The translations under genes were made by a program, and so were the position numbers. Below, one piece after another: positions 27,977-37,563 of a stretch of 64,000 nt of DNA. This DNA comes from Aggregatimonas sangjinii. Lineage in GTDB: Bacteria > Bacteroidota > Bacteroidia > Flavobacteriales > Flavobacteriaceae. The stretch's first letter is position 1; every line of letters begins with the position of its first letter. The DNA is taken from contig NZ_CP040710.1 of the NCBI RefSeq assembly GCF_005943945.1, positions 2,773,501-2,837,500 on the forward strand. The letters run 5' to 3'. The notes beneath the pieces are model-generated. The model made no database searches, had not been told where the DNA came from, and saw nothing but the letters and a program-made list of their open reading frames with translations.

Positions 27977-28354
27977 CTATTCCATGGCAATCCTTAACTT
28001 AAAAATGCCACTTTTTTCAATCCATTGGTAGCAAACTAGGCCGGAAAAATAGGCGACAATATCCAAGGGGTCGCTAGTGTATCTATCATTGCTAAGGGGA
28101 AGTATGAACTCAAAATAAACGCCGTAGCAGATAGTCAACAGTACCTGAAGAAATAAGGGTACCTGAAGTCTTTCGTTCGACTTTACCGTACGAATCGCAT
28201 ATTGACAGATTTTTAGGACTATCGGCATGCAGATGAAATCATTGAAATGGTTATTGATGAGTCCGGGAAGGTAAAGGTCGAAACGCTGTGCACCATACAC
28301 CATGAGTGCGGATGCACAAAGTATGGGAAAATACCATTTTCGAAGGAAATTCAT
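27977..28354 (-). CDS. Small multi-pass membrane protein
   Basis: 125 residues with about four hydrophobic segments (roughly 8-24, 33-53, 66-86, 94-112). LINNHFNDFICMPIVL and a C-terminal DPLDIVAYFSGLV resemble a Bacteroidota family sometimes labelled magnesium citrate secondary transporter, a name with little experimental basis. It follows the zinc-ribbon gene at 28400-28723 after 45 bases and is likely in the same transcript. Confidence 0.72.
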   Translation of the reverse strand: MNFLRKWYFPILCASALMVYGAQRFDLYLPGLINNHFNDFICMPIVLKICQYAIRTVKSNERLQVPLFLQVLLTICYGVYFEFILPLSNDRYTSDPLDIVAYFSGLVCYQWIEKSGIFKLRIAME

Positions 28355-28399
28355 AAGAGTTTTACATATGGCAGAGTGGTCATTCGAAGGTGTGAAATA

Positions 28400-28723
28400 T
28401 TAAGCCGCAATATAGCCAAAAAGCAACGCAAGAAAAGAACCGATGGCAATGACGACAACCCAAATAGAATAGAAAAAACGGGCGGTAAACTTGATAAGGA
28501 TGTTGTCGTGTTCCTTCGCTTTTTCAAAAAACAACGTCAACCGATTGGGGCCTTTTTTCGTTGCTATCTTATTTTTTTCGGCTACTTTTTTTTCACGTTG
28601 TAAACGCCTTTTCAAATTGATGTTGATTATTTGACCGCACTGCTTGCAATAATCCCTATTCAAATTTATCTCACCGCAATTTTGACAGGTTCTATAGGTT
28701 TTATCGGCCATTACGTCGCTCAT
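28400..28723 (-). CDS. Zinc-ribbon membrane protein
   Basis: 107 residues. N-terminal zinc ribbon CQNCGEINLNRDYCKQCG with two CxxC pairs (about 13-30), a lysine-rich linker, and one C-terminal transmembrane helix (IWVVVIAIGSFLALLFG). The layout suggests a tail-anchored cytoplasmic zinc-ribbon. Function unknown. Start ATG at 28723. Confidence 0.75.
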   Translation of the reverse strand: MSDVMADKTYRTCQNCGEINLNRDYCKQCGQIININLKRRLQREKKVAEKNKIATKKGPNRLTLFFEKAKEHDNILIKFTARFFYSIWVVVIAIGSFLALLFGYIAA

Positions 28724-29180
28724 TTATAAAATCAAGGAAAAAAAGTATTTCCTTATCTACATTTTGTAAAATTCATCAAATTCTAAATAACACCTATCGT
28801 TTCTGAAAGAAATTCTTAACTCAAATGATTTTAAGGTCATTAGTGGATACGTTCGACTATCAACTAATAATTGCTCCGCTTTTTCAAAATAAATGATGCT
28901 GTGGAGACACACATTCGCGAAAATGGCCATTTTGTTTCATATCCATTACCTTCTTATTCGATAGGACAACAAAAACCACCTCTGAATTCCGAAATTTGTT
29001 CCATTCGGGGGTTCGATTCGATGTATCGACCCAAGCTGTTGACCCCAGCAATTTTTTGGAAAGTCTGTCTTTCCATTTTTGGGAGTAATCGTGGTTTTTA
29101 AGATAGCCATACATTGCTGCTAAGTCACAAACGGTATTCGAACGGCACCCCATCTATGAACAATAAATTTAAAGAACGCT
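28724..29180. other. Divergent intergenic region before the OYE gene
   Basis: 457 bases. A minus-strand frame at 28884-29153 (89 codons) is open but matches nothing I know and has a plus-strand counterpart of similar length; I do not call a gene. TAAATTTA just before the ATG at 29181 could be a -7 box but no -33 partner is clear. Confidence 0.35.
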
Positions 29181-30302
29181 ATGAATTCAGAACAAGCATT
29201 ATTAAAACCAATTACCCTAGGAAATCTTCAATTGCCCAATCGCGTAGTCATGGCCCCCATGACCCGAAGTAGGGCTACGAACGAGTACAAGAAACCGGTG
29301 CCCGAACTACACGGTCTCTACTACAAGCAAAGAGCAACCGCAGGGCTTATTATTACCGAAGGTTCGCAGATTTCAAAAGAAGCTGTAGGATATGTCAATA
29401 CCGCAGGCATCCATTCAGCAGAACAAACGGCGGGTTGGAAACAGGTCACGCAGGAGGTACACGCTGTCGGCGGACGGATTTTTATTCAGCTCTGGCACGT
29501 AGGAAGAATTTCGCATCCCGATTTTCATGATGGCAAACTACCTTTGGCACCGTCGGCCTTAAATCCGAATGCGGAAGTGTATACACCGGAGGGTGAAAAA
29601 GAAACGGTCACCCCGAAAGAAATGACCCAAGAAGATATTGATCGTACGGTGGCCGACTTTGCAAGGGCAGCACAAAATGCAAAAGAAGCCGGTTTTGACG
29701 GCGTAGAAATACACGCCTCCAACGGTTATTTATTGCACCAATTCTTTAGTGGCACATCGAACGAGCGTACCGACAAATACGGTGGAAGTCATGAGAACAA
29801 ATCCCGCATCCTTTTCGAAATTCTTGACGCGGTGAAACAAGTAATGCCGACACATAAGATAGGTGTACGATTGAACCCCTCCTTACACGGTATCTTCGGT
29901 ATGACGATGGATGAAGACAGCATTCCGACCTTTGATTACATCGTAAAAAGATTGAACGATTATGATTTGGCGTATCTACATCTCTCCGAACCGTTCAATG
30001 ACGTATCCGATATTCCCTATGCCGAGACGGAAATCGCAAAACGATACCGTCCAATGTACAAAGGAACGTTGATAATCAATGCTGGCTTCGACCAGGAAAA
30101 AGGCAATGCGGTTATCGAAAGAGGCGATGCCGACCTCGTTTCTTTCGGCAAATTATATGTATCAAATCCTGACTTGGTAGAACGCTTTGCCAAGAATGTC
30201 GAGACAAGCGATTGGGATAGCGATACCTTTTACACTCCAGGTAAGAAAGGGTACCTCGATTACGAAGCAAAAGCCCGTGAAGCCGAACTGACGGAAAAAT
30301 AA
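29181..30302 (+). CDS. Alkene reductase, Old Yellow Enzyme family
   Basis: 373-residue FMN oxidoreductase, TIM barrel. Active-site pair H178/N181 and Y183 lie in EIHASNGYLLHQFFSG. The N-terminal VVMAPMTRSRA and the FMN-binding RLNPS region are typical of NemA/XenB-like class I OYEs. Reduces activated C=C bonds or nitro compounds with NAD(P)H. First of three tightly spaced redox genes (OYE, aldehyde dehydrogenase, SDR), a set fitting detoxification of reactive carbonyls. Confidence 0.94.
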   Translation: MNSEQALLKPITLGNLQLPNRVVMAPMTRSRATNEYKKPVPELHGLYYKQRATAGLIITEGSQISKEAVGYVNTAGIHSAEQTAGWKQVTQEVHAVGGRIFIQLWHVGRISHPDFHDGKLPLAPSALNPNAEVYTPEGEKETVTPKEMTQEDIDRTVADFARAAQNAKEAGFDGVEIHASNGYLLHQFFSGTSNERTDKYGGSHENKSRILFEILDAVKQVMPTHKIGVRLNPSLHGIFGMTMDEDSIPTFDYIVKRLNDYDLAYLHLSEPFNDVSDIPYAETEIAKRYRPMYKGTLIINAGFDQEKGNAVIERGDADLVSFGKLYVSNPDLVERFAKNVETSDWDSDTFYTPGKKGYLDYEAKAREAELTEK

Positions 30303-30329
30303 ACGAATCGCAACGCTAAATTAAATACT

Positions 30330-31730
30330 ATGAAAGAAGAAAAAAATAAAAACGGATTTGCGACAATCAATCCGGCAACCGGAGAAGAAATAAAGTCGTA
30401 TACCTATATGTCTAACGACGAGGCAGTGGATGCGGTCAAAAAGTGCCACGAAGCCTTTATGAAATGGCGCATGGAGTCTCCCGAGGATAGGGCTCAAATT
30501 ATTAAGGCCATTGGAAAAGGTCTTGAGAAACACAAAGATGAGTTCGTACAATTAATGACTCAAGAAATGGGCAAGCTATTGCAACACGGCGAGCAGGAGA
30601 TAGATTTGTGTGCCGGTATTTGCGATTATACGGCGGAAAACGGACCAAAGGAGTTGGCGGATGAGGAACGCACGCTCCCAAATGGTGGTCAGGGTACGAT
30701 TTCCTATGCGCCCATCGGCGTTATCTACGGTATTCAACCTTGGAATTTTCCATGTTATCAAGCAATACGATTTTCTATCGCAAACTTGATGGCCGGGAAC
30801 GGTGTTCTCTTGAAGCATGCAGAAAATGTAACGGGCTCCGCCTTATTATTGCATCGTATTTTTGAGGAGGCCAAGGTTCCCAAAGATTTGTTCACCGTAT
30901 TGATTATCGACCATGAGCAATCCGATAAAATCATAGAAAACGAACTCGTGCGTGGCGTAACCTTGACCGGTAGTAGTGGTGCAGGTCGCCATATTGCCGA
31001 AAAGGCAGGAGCGGTCTTAAAGAAGACGGTACTAGAACTAGGTAGTAACGATGCTTATATTGTTCTTGCCGACGCCGATATCGAATTGGCAGCTCAAACC
31101 TGTGCAAATGGCCGCATTTACAACAATGGGGAAACTTGTGTGGCCGCAAAACGTTTTATTGTGGTAGACGCGGTATACGATGCCTTTAAAGAAGCTTTTG
31201 TTGAAAAGATGAAAGGTATCGAGATGGGAGACCCGACCCAAGCCGATTCCAATCTCGGCCCCATCGCACGGGAAGATTTGCGCGCTACGCTACACGAACA
31301 AGTTGAAAAGAGTGTAGACCGCGGTGCGAACATAGTAATCGGTGGCGAAATGCCAGAGGGGAAGGGTTTTTACTATCCTTCCACGGTCTTAGACAACGTT
31401 CAACCGGGACAACCAGCCTATGACGACGAATTGTTCGGCCCGGTAGCGTCGCTTATCCGCGCGGTCGATGATGAGGACGCTATGCGTATTGCGAATGACA
31501 GTCGTTTTGGTCTCGGTGGAGGTATTTTTTCCAAGGATGTAGCCAAAGCGAAACGATTGGCCAAACAGTATTTTGACACCGGTATGGTATTTATAAACTC
31601 TTTTGGCGTCGCACAGCCCAACATGCCATTCGGCGGGGTTAAAAATTCCGGATACGGACGCGAGCATGGCGGGTTTGGCATTCGTGAATTCGTTAATGTG
31701 AAGGCGGTTATGGTATTGGAAAATGAATAA
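30330..31730 (+). CDS. NAD(P)-dependent succinate-semialdehyde-type aldehyde dehydrogenase
   Basis: 466 residues. Catalytic Cys270 in NNGETCVAAKRF, general base Glu236 in LELGSNDAYIVL, and the cofactor loop TLTGSSGAGRHIAEKAG. The sequence groups by eye with the Sad/YneI succinate-semialdehyde dehydrogenases. Gap of 27 bases after the OYE gene indicates co-transcription. The true substrate is not fixed by sequence. Confidence 0.92.
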   Translation: MKEEKNKNGFATINPATGEEIKSYTYMSNDEAVDAVKKCHEAFMKWRMESPEDRAQIIKAIGKGLEKHKDEFVQLMTQEMGKLLQHGEQEIDLCAGICDYTAENGPKELADEERTLPNGGQGTISYAPIGVIYGIQPWNFPCYQAIRFSIANLMAGNGVLLKHAENVTGSALLLHRIFEEAKVPKDLFTVLIIDHEQSDKIIENELVRGVTLTGSSGAGRHIAEKAGAVLKKTVLELGSNDAYIVLADADIELAAQTCANGRIYNNGETCVAAKRFIVVDAVYDAFKEAFVEKMKGIEMGDPTQADSNLGPIAREDLRATLHEQVEKSVDRGANIVIGGEMPEGKGFYYPSTVLDNVQPGQPAYDDELFGPVASLIRAVDDEDAMRIANDSRFGLGGGIFSKDVAKAKRLAKQYFDTGMVFINSFGVAQPNMPFGGVKNSGYGREHGGFGIREFVNVKAVMVLENE

Positions 31731-31830
31731 GGTAGTCGATGCCAGGAGCGGGAATGATAGTAGACTCGTATCGGGTTTTAAATCTTATGGAGTCAATTAC
31801 AAATTGAAAACAATTTTATAAAAATTAGAT

Positions 31831-32463
31831 ATGGAAAATGTTTTAGTAGCAGGTGCAAATGGCACAACGGGAAAGAAAGTAGTAAACCTTTTAAAGTCTT
31901 CCCAATATTTTAATCCCATTGCAATGGTAAGGAAGAAGTCCCAATTGGCGCAGTTCGAGTCAGAGGGAATTACCACAGTTCTGGGAGATTTGGAAAAGGA
32001 TATTACGCATACCGTTCAGGACATCGATAGAATACTATTTGCAGCAGGCTCTGGCGGTAAAAAGGTGAAAGAAGTAGACCAAGAAGGCGCGAAGAAATTA
32101 ATGGATGCCGGAAAATCGGTGAACCTTAAGAAATTCGTAATGTTGAGCTCTATGGGAGCGGAAAACCCGGAGAAAGCCACCGAACTCAAAGCATATTTGG
32201 AAGCCAAGCACAATGCCGATGAATATTTAAAGGAAACCGGATTGAATTACGCTATCGTACGGCCAGGTGCTTTAACCGATGAAGTAGAGACCGGGAAAAT
32301 AAAACTTGGAACCGATTTGAACGAACGTGGATCAATCTCAAGGGCCGATGTCGCTCAAACCTTGGTGAGGGCATTACACGATAACATGGCCAATAAGAAA
32401 GTTTTTGAAATTTTGGAGGGGGACACGCTTATCGGCAAAGCCATGCATGCAGTAGAGGATTAG
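31831..32463 (+). CDS. NAD(P)-binding atypical SDR (NmrA-like)
   Basis: 210 residues. N-terminal Rossmann motif VLVAGANGTTGKKVVNLL (4-21), then LSSMGAENPEK and YAIVRPGALTDE, which identify the SDR_a5/NAD(P)H-binding group. It lacks a clear YxxxK pair, usual for this group. Separated by 100 bases from the aldehyde dehydrogenase; a terminator follows, so it closes the redox gene cluster. Confidence 0.88.
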   Translation: MENVLVAGANGTTGKKVVNLLKSSQYFNPIAMVRKKSQLAQFESEGITTVLGDLEKDITHTVQDIDRILFAAGSGGKKVKEVDQEGAKKLMDAGKSVNLKKFVMLSSMGAENPEKATELKAYLEAKHNADEYLKETGLNYAIVRPGALTDEVETGKIKLGTDLNERGSISRADVAQTLVRALHDNMANKKVFEILEGDTLIGKAMHAVED

Positions 32464-32507
32464 GCGAAACTTGCCCTAATAGACGAATGTTCACATCTCA
32501 TACAATA

Positions 32508-32538
32508 AAATACCCCATTCATTGAAAATGGGGTATTT
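32508..32538. terminator. Intrinsic terminator between SDR gene and copy B
   Basis: A 12-bp perfect stem AAATACCCCATT/AATGGGGTATTT around a 7-base loop. The A/T-rich outer arms let it work in both directions: for the plus-strand SDR gene and possibly for the minus-strand secreted-peptide gene ending at 32589. Confidence 0.8.
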
Positions 32539-32588
32539 GTTATATTCAGCTTAAAACAAGATAAGCGTATTCAAAAAGGTCTTGGCAT

Positions 32589-32831
32589 TTAGGCCATCCT
32601 AGCGCGGTCGCGTTTTGTAGTAAAAGCAAGTGCTTTCTTTACTTGTGAATTCGAACGACGGTACAAACGCGCAACTTCCATTGTATTCTCGATAACGGTG
32701 GCTTCTTCAACATCGGCAACCACAACAACGCTTATTTCAATTGTGTTTACCTTTACTTCGGTAGACGTATTTTGTGCCTGGGCGAAAGCTCCTAATGTGA
32801 TGATGAATACGATAGTTAAGATGCTTTTCAT
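32589..32831 (-). CDS. Small secreted protein with basic C-terminus, copy B
   Basis: 80 residues. Differs from copy A by a handful of substitutions, including V15A, D25E, M33I, N75D and K78R, and keeps the whole basic tail. Start at ATG 32831 to fit the signal peptide; a longer in-frame version from 32876 would read into the conserved leader. Followed, beyond its stop, by the terminator at 32508-32538. Confidence 0.8.
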   Translation of the reverse strand: MKSILTIVFIITLGAFAQAQNTSTEVKVNTIEISVVVVADVEEATVIENTMEVARLYRRSNSQVKKALAFTTKRDRARMA

Positions 32832-33010
32832 GACTTGCGTTTTGTTATAATAATAACTCCCGCGAAGGCATTTCAAAGGGTGTCGATTCGTTCAAGAACA
32901 CCCTATTTTCGGTGTGTGGCAAAATTTCGGATAAAGTGCAAAAAAGCTTCGTTGAACGTACGAGAACGCTTTTACCGCTTACCGAAAGAAGATGTATTTC
33001 AACCTGAAAA
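32589..33010. repeat. Dispersed repeat unit, copy B (gene plus leader)
   Basis: Same unit as 27303-27723. In the leader one base of the TTCGGT/ACCGAA arm differs (ACCGAA becomes AACGAA on the minus strand), weakening that stem; the ACACC/GGTGT hairpin is kept. Similarity with copy A continues a few bases past 33010, to about 33025. Confidence 0.85.
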
Positions 33011-33042
33011 TAGCCTCTGAATTTTTGACCAAAAACAAGGAA

Positions 33043-33092
33043 AAACCCGATTTCAAGCCTTTTGGGTATGCTTGAAATCGGGTTTCTTTTTT
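33043..33092. terminator. Strong bidirectional hairpin terminator
   Basis: A 16-bp perfect stem (33043-33058 with 33070-33085) around an 11-base loop, with A-run and T-run flanks. In the minus direction it is downstream of the permease gene ending at 33265. It also insulates the leader of copy B from that gene. Confidence 0.88.
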
Positions 33093-33264
33093 GTGAAAAT
33101 AGAAATGATGAATTTATTTAATCAAGGTACGCGTTATTGCCAGTGCAAGTTTATATACGTAGTAGGTAATACCAATACATCAAGAATCGCTTTGTGGTAT
33201 TTTTAAAACAAACTGTAAAATTTGATTTGGCTTTTCTCCAAAGCTGTACGTAAATTGCCTGATG

Positions 33265-35814
33265 TCAACTTTCCTTGCGAAGCACTTCCAAGGGTGGGCT
33301 ATTCAATACACCTCGGCTATTGAACAGTCCGATGGTCAATACCAGGGCCGTAATTCCCGGTAAGATGAGCACAAAAGGTATCCAAGAGGGAACGAAGGCG
33401 GTCTGAAACACGAAGACCGCCAACAGTTGACTACTGATCAATGATAGCAAAATACCGATTCCGCTTCCCAATAGCCCCAAATACAAATATTCCAAGGCTG
33501 AAATCTTTAAGATTTGCCGGCTCTTAGCTCCGAGCGTGCGCAAAAGTACACTTTCCCGTATACGCTGGTATTTGCTCGTCCTTACCGAACCGATAAGGAC
33601 AATGATGCCGGTCAGGATACTGAAAAACGCCATAAAATTGACCACCCAGGAGATTTTGTCCAAAATTCCCTCTACCAAGGTCAATATTTGACGCAAATCA
33701 AGCACCGAAACATTGGGGAATTTTCGAACGATTTCCCTCTGTAAACTAGCCGATACCGATTCGTTCGGCGCCTTGGTCGAAACGACATGAAATTGAGGGG
33801 CATTTTCCAAAATACCCTTAGGGAAAACTACGGAAAAATTGAGTTGCATTCGGCCCCAATCTACAGACCGAATGCTCCCGACTATAGTCTCCATCAAAAC
33901 ACCCTGAACATTAAAGACCAGGGTATCACCGAGAACTACCTGCGCATCTCTAGCTACATTGTCGGATAATGATATGGGTATCGCATTATTGCTAGAGGCA
34001 GTTGGGGTAAATTCCCCTTCCGTAAGCACCTCCGAGGGAATCAACGAATCGCGATAAGTCGTTCGAAACTCATGGTTTAAAATCCATTGGTTGATTCGGG
34101 ATAGCGTATCCGCTCGAATATCGTTTACCAAACGTCCTTTAATGCTATGCATACGCATGGTGATAATGGGAATATTATCTATAAGCGGAAGCCCCTTGGT
34201 CAAAATATCCTGTACGACGGCTTCCTTTTGATCCGTCTGTACGTCGAGCATGATGATGTTAGGGCTGCGTTCGCTCCCTTCCAAAGTCGCTTTTTCCAAG
34301 AGGATATCCTTGGTAAAATACAGCGTACTGATTAAAAAGCTCCCTACTCCGATGGCCAAAAGCAAAACCATAGTCTGATTGTTGGGCCTGAACAGATTCA
34401 TCAAGCTCTGGCGCGCGAGAAAACCCCACGATGTGGGAAAGAACTTTTTCACTGCCCTCATAAAAAGGAGGGCGACTCCTGCCAGAATACCAAAGGTTAC
34501 TACGATGCCCAAAACAAAGCCCAAGGCATAGCGCACATTACCCAATAACCAAAACGAAAAACAGAACATAAATATCACGATACCAATCATGACCACGATA
34601 CTGGCTCTTTTCGACTGTATCGGTGTTTTTTCCTGTATTCTTAAAACCTGCAAGGGCGAGACGTACCAGGTGCTCAACAAAGGCGATAGCGCGAAGAGTA
34701 CCGACATACCGACACCTAGCAACAAGCCCATAATAATAGGCTGTATACTAAAGGAAATGATAACCTCAAAGGGTAGAAAATCCTGTAAGATCAACGGAAA
34801 GGATTGTTGCAAGAGCAAACCGAGCACCGTACCGATAATCCCGCCTAATAATCCCATCCCGGCGATTTGAATCAGATAAATCAAAAAGCTTTGTTTCCGG
34901 GAGGCACCTAAACACTTCAAGACGGCCACGGCGCGCAATTTTTCCTTGATATAAATATGTACCGAACTGGCAATACCTACACAGCCCAGTAGTAAGGCGA
35001 TAAAAGCGATAAGGTTCAGAAATTTACCCACATTATTGAATCGACGTCCCATTCTCGCGCTTGTAGCGGTATGGGTGTCCATATCGGCATTTTGCGCATC
35101 CAATAGCGGGTCGACTTCCTCGTCCAATTGTTTCAGGTCGGTTCCTGAATCGGCGATAAAATAAAAATTATAGCCGATTCTACTCCCTAACTGTAATAAG
35201 CCGGTTCCTTCAATCATTCCATACGGCAAGATGACCGTCGGTGCCACGGAACTTGAAATGGCCGTGCTACCGGGTGCAGAATATAGGGTGCCGGTTATCG
35301 GGAAAGTGGTGTTCCCGATTTTGATACTGTCGCCACGTTTCAACCCGAACTGAAGCATTACCGTCGCGTCTACCAGTGCTCCCCGGTCTTTTTGATAACC
35401 GGTTGCCGCAGTTTTGGGAAGGGTTTCCAATTCGCCGTAGAAGGGAAAACCTCCTGCTATACCGCGTACACGCACCAATTTGCTGGCGCCGCTTTTGGGA
35501 AAAGCGGCCATGGATGCAAAGCTCACTTCCTTACCATTGGCACCGCCCAACGAATCGATAATCGCCTGCACGCGTTCATTTGGGGGCTGGTTGCTATCGA
35601 TGCGATAGTCGGCCCCCATCAATTCTTTAGATTGGAGCGCTATGTTTTCCTCGAGGTTACCGCTGAACGACTGAATGGAAACGACCGCTGCGATACCGAG
35701 TACTATGGAAGCGATAAAGAGCAGCAAGCGTTTACCACTGGCCTTGCCGTCACGCAATGCCATCTTAAATAGCCATGCCGTTCCGGCGCTAGATGTTTTT
35801 AAGGTATCGCTCAC
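33265..35814 (-). CDS. FtsX-like ABC permease (YbbP type)
   Basis: 849 residues with ten expected membrane helices: one N-terminal (about 28-48), three in the first FtsX domain (about 265-390), two central ones (about 405-455), one near 485 and three C-terminal (about 720-830), with two large periplasmic domains. This is the duplicated FtsX layout of E. coli YbbP. GTG start overlapping the ATPase stop (GTGA). It forms an ABC complex with the product of 35811-36500; the divergent esterase at 36576 completes a ybbA-ybbP/tesA arrangement. Confidence 0.92.
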   Translation of the reverse strand: MSDTLKTSSAGTAWLFKMALRDGKASGKRLLLFIASIVLGIAAVVSIQSFSGNLEENIALQSKELMGADYRIDSNQPPNERVQAIIDSLGGANGKEVSFASMAAFPKSGASKLVRVRGIAGGFPFYGELETLPKTAATGYQKDRGALVDATVMLQFGLKRGDSIKIGNTTFPITGTLYSAPGSTAISSSVAPTVILPYGMIEGTGLLQLGSRIGYNFYFIADSGTDLKQLDEEVDPLLDAQNADMDTHTATSARMGRRFNNVGKFLNLIAFIALLLGCVGIASSVHIYIKEKLRAVAVLKCLGASRKQSFLIYLIQIAGMGLLGGIIGTVLGLLLQQSFPLILQDFLPFEVIISFSIQPIIMGLLLGVGMSVLFALSPLLSTWYVSPLQVLRIQEKTPIQSKRASIVVMIGIVIFMFCFSFWLLGNVRYALGFVLGIVVTFGILAGVALLFMRAVKKFFPTSWGFLARQSLMNLFRPNNQTMVLLLAIGVGSFLISTLYFTKDILLEKATLEGSERSPNIIMLDVQTDQKEAVVQDILTKGLPLIDNIPIITMRMHSIKGRLVNDIRADTLSRINQWILNHEFRTTYRDSLIPSEVLTEGEFTPTASSNNAIPISLSDNVARDAQVVLGDTLVFNVQGVLMETIVGSIRSVDWGRMQLNFSVVFPKGILENAPQFHVVSTKAPNESVSASLQREIVRKFPNVSVLDLRQILTLVEGILDKISWVVNFMAFFSILTGIIVLIGSVRTSKYQRIRESVLLRTLGAKSRQILKISALEYLYLGLLGSGIGILLSLISSQLLAVFVFQTAFVPSWIPFVLILPGITALVLTIGLFNSRGVLNSPPLEVLRKES

Positions 35815-36500
35815 GAGGGAATGGTCGTTTTTTCGTTCAATACTTTCCCTCCTTTAAGCCGTAAAATGTGTTGGGTACGCTTCGCAAGGTCGAGGTCATG
35901 GGTAACGATAACCAAGGTAGTTCCTGCTGCTTGATTCAATTCGAAAAGGAGTTGTACAACTTTTTCACCGGTTTCTTCATCTAGATTTCCCGTAGGTTCG
36001 TCTGCAAAAAGAATCGCGGGTTTGTTGGAAAACGCTCGTGCCAGGGCGACCCGTTGCTGCTCCCCGCCAGAAAGTTGGGAGGGATAATGGTGAAAGCGGT
36101 CGGCCAGCCCGACCTGGTCCAACAGGCGCATCCCTACTTTAGCTGCATCTTTGGCCCCTTGTAGTTCTAATGGAACACTTACGTTCTCGAGGGCGGTTAG
36201 GGTCGGCAACAGTTGAAAATCCTGAAATATAAAGCCCACTTTCTGGTTGCGCAATTGGGCGCGTTGATCTTCGTTCAGCGATTCAAGAGCAGTACCGCAA
36301 AGTTCAATACTACCTTCGTCAGGCCTGTCCAGCCCAGCGCAAAGGCCGAGCAAGGTCGTCTTCCCGCTCCCCGAGGGCCCTACGATAGAAAAGGTATCGC
36401 CCGCTTCAACGGAAAAGGTAATATTATCCAAAACGGTGAGGTTTTTAGAACCGCTGGTATAGGTTTTTTTGAGTTGGTGAACGTTTAATATCTTTGCCAT
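35811..36500 (-). CDS. ABC transporter ATPase (YbbA/LolD/MacB type)
   Basis: 229 residues. Walker [10 protein letters not shown], signature [14 protein letters not shown], Walker [13 protein letters not shown] and H-loop VTHD. TGNLD is the mark of the MacB/LolD/FtsE/YbbA group. Start at ATG 36500 ([12 protein letters not shown]). Its stop overlaps the permease start by 4 bases, so both are coupled. Confidence 0.93.
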   Translation of the reverse strand: MAKILNVHQLKKTYTSGSKNLTVLDNITFSVEAGDTFSIVGPSGSGKTTLLGLCAGLDRPDEGSIELCGTALESLNEDQRAQLRNQKVGFIFQDFQLLPTLTALENVSVPLELQGAKDAAKVGMRLLDQVGLADRFHHYPSQLSGGEQQRVALARAFSNKPAILFADEPTGNLDEETGEKVVQLLFELNQAAGTTLVIVTHDLDLAKRTQHILRLKGGKVLNEKTTIPS

Positions 36501-36575
36501 GTAGAATCGTATTTCTTTTTGATTCAAAAGAATCGGCAAATTAGGAAATGATTTTGATTAAAATTCCCTGACTAC

Positions 36576-37283
36576 ATGCGAACGCTATTAAAACTTTGTT
36601 ATTTTTTTTCGATTCTTTTCCTGACAGCTTGCGGTGGAAAGGATGCCAAGAAGCAGTATACCCAAGAAAAGGAATCGACTGCCGCCATCGAAACCAGCGA
36701 GATGGAACAGGAATCGGAAATCATCCTATTTTTCGGCAATAGCCTTACCGCGGGTATGGGGCTGGACCCCGAAGAAGCTTTTCCAGCGCTTGTTCAGAAT
36801 AAATTGGATTCCCTGGACTTGGATTACACAGTGATCAATGCCGGATTGAGTGGCGAAACCACGGCCGGTGGCCTGAATCGCTTGGACTGGGTCTTGAAAC
36901 AGAAGGTTGCCATTTTTGTACTGGAGTTAGGGGCGAATGACGGTTTACGGGGAACGCCTCTGCAAGAGACCCGTAGCAACCTACAAAGCATAATCGATGC
37001 CGTTTTGGAAAAAAATCCTGACACGCGCATTGTCTTGGCCGGAATGCAAATGCCTCCTAATTTAGGAGGGGATTATACCGCGGAATTTCGACAACTTTTT
37101 CCTGAGTTGGCCGAAAAGAACAATGCGACGCTTATTCCTTTCTTGCTGGAAGGGGTAGCCGGTATTCCTGAGTTGAATCAGCCCGACGGGATTCACCCCA
37201 CCACAGAAGGTCAAAAAATCGTAGCGAATACGGTTTGGCAGGTATTGCGGCCATTGGTGCTAAAGGAAGCCTTAGCACAATGA
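36576..37283 (+). CDS. tesA: SGNH-type arylesterase/lysophospholipase lipoprotein (TesA-like)
   Basis: 235 residues. Lipoprotein signal with lipobox LTAC (Cys19). SGNH hydrolase blocks: FFGNSLTAGMG (catalytic Ser56), GLSGETTAGG, LELGANDGLRG (Asn121) and DGIHPT (Asp204, His207). TesA hydrolyses acyl esters and thioesters in the periplasm. Divergently transcribed from the ATPase and FtsX permease, the same neighbourhood as tesA-ybbA-ybbP in E. coli. The lipid anchor is a difference from E. coli TesA and would hold the enzyme at the membrane. Confidence 0.92.
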   Translation: MRTLLKLCYFFSILFLTACGGKDAKKQYTQEKESTAAIETSEMEQESEIILFFGNSLTAGMGLDPEEAFPALVQNKLDSLDLDYTVINAGLSGETTAGGLNRLDWVLKQKVAIFVLELGANDGLRGTPLQETRSNLQSIIDAVLEKNPDTRIVLAGMQMPPNLGGDYTAEFRQLFPELAEKNNATLIPFLLEGVAGIPELNQPDGIHPTTEGQKIVANTVWQVLRPLVLKEALAQ

Positions 37284-37400
37284 ACTCGTCTTGCGTTCCA
37301 TAAGAAAAGAATATAAGTCAAAAAAAACGTCGGTAGGTTATTGGGCAATTCCTTACGGAAAGAGATAACTTGATAAGCAGCTTATCCCGATTTAATATTA

Positions 37401-37563
37401 AGAGACTGTTTGGAAATATCTCGCTTATTTTCTTAGGGCCTCTTTTTGCGCCTTATTTCGTTAAAATTTTTGACCGTAGCGCTGCTATGCTCAAAAATTT
37501 TGCCTCATAATGCATCAAAAATAGACCATAACAATTCTAACGACATATTTCCAAACAGTCTCT
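37401..37563. repeat. 163-bp near-symmetrical palindrome (MITE-like)
   Basis: Perfect 19-bp terminal inverted repeats beginning AGAGACTGTTTGG (37401-37419 and 37545-37563), imperfectly matching inner arms, and a perfect inner 11-bp pair AAAATTTTTGA/TCAAAAATTTT (37463-37473 and 37491-37501) around TAGC GCT GCTA. All pairs share one centre near 37482. No coding capacity. The right end overlaps the stop codon of copy C by two bases. It could be a MITE or a long terminator-like hairpin; no target duplication is evident. Confidence 0.75.

Noticed and set aside
28884-29153. 89-codon minus-strand frame upstream of the OYE gene
   Set aside because: No family resemblance and an equally long overlapping frame on the other strand; could be a decayed gene but nothing supports a call.
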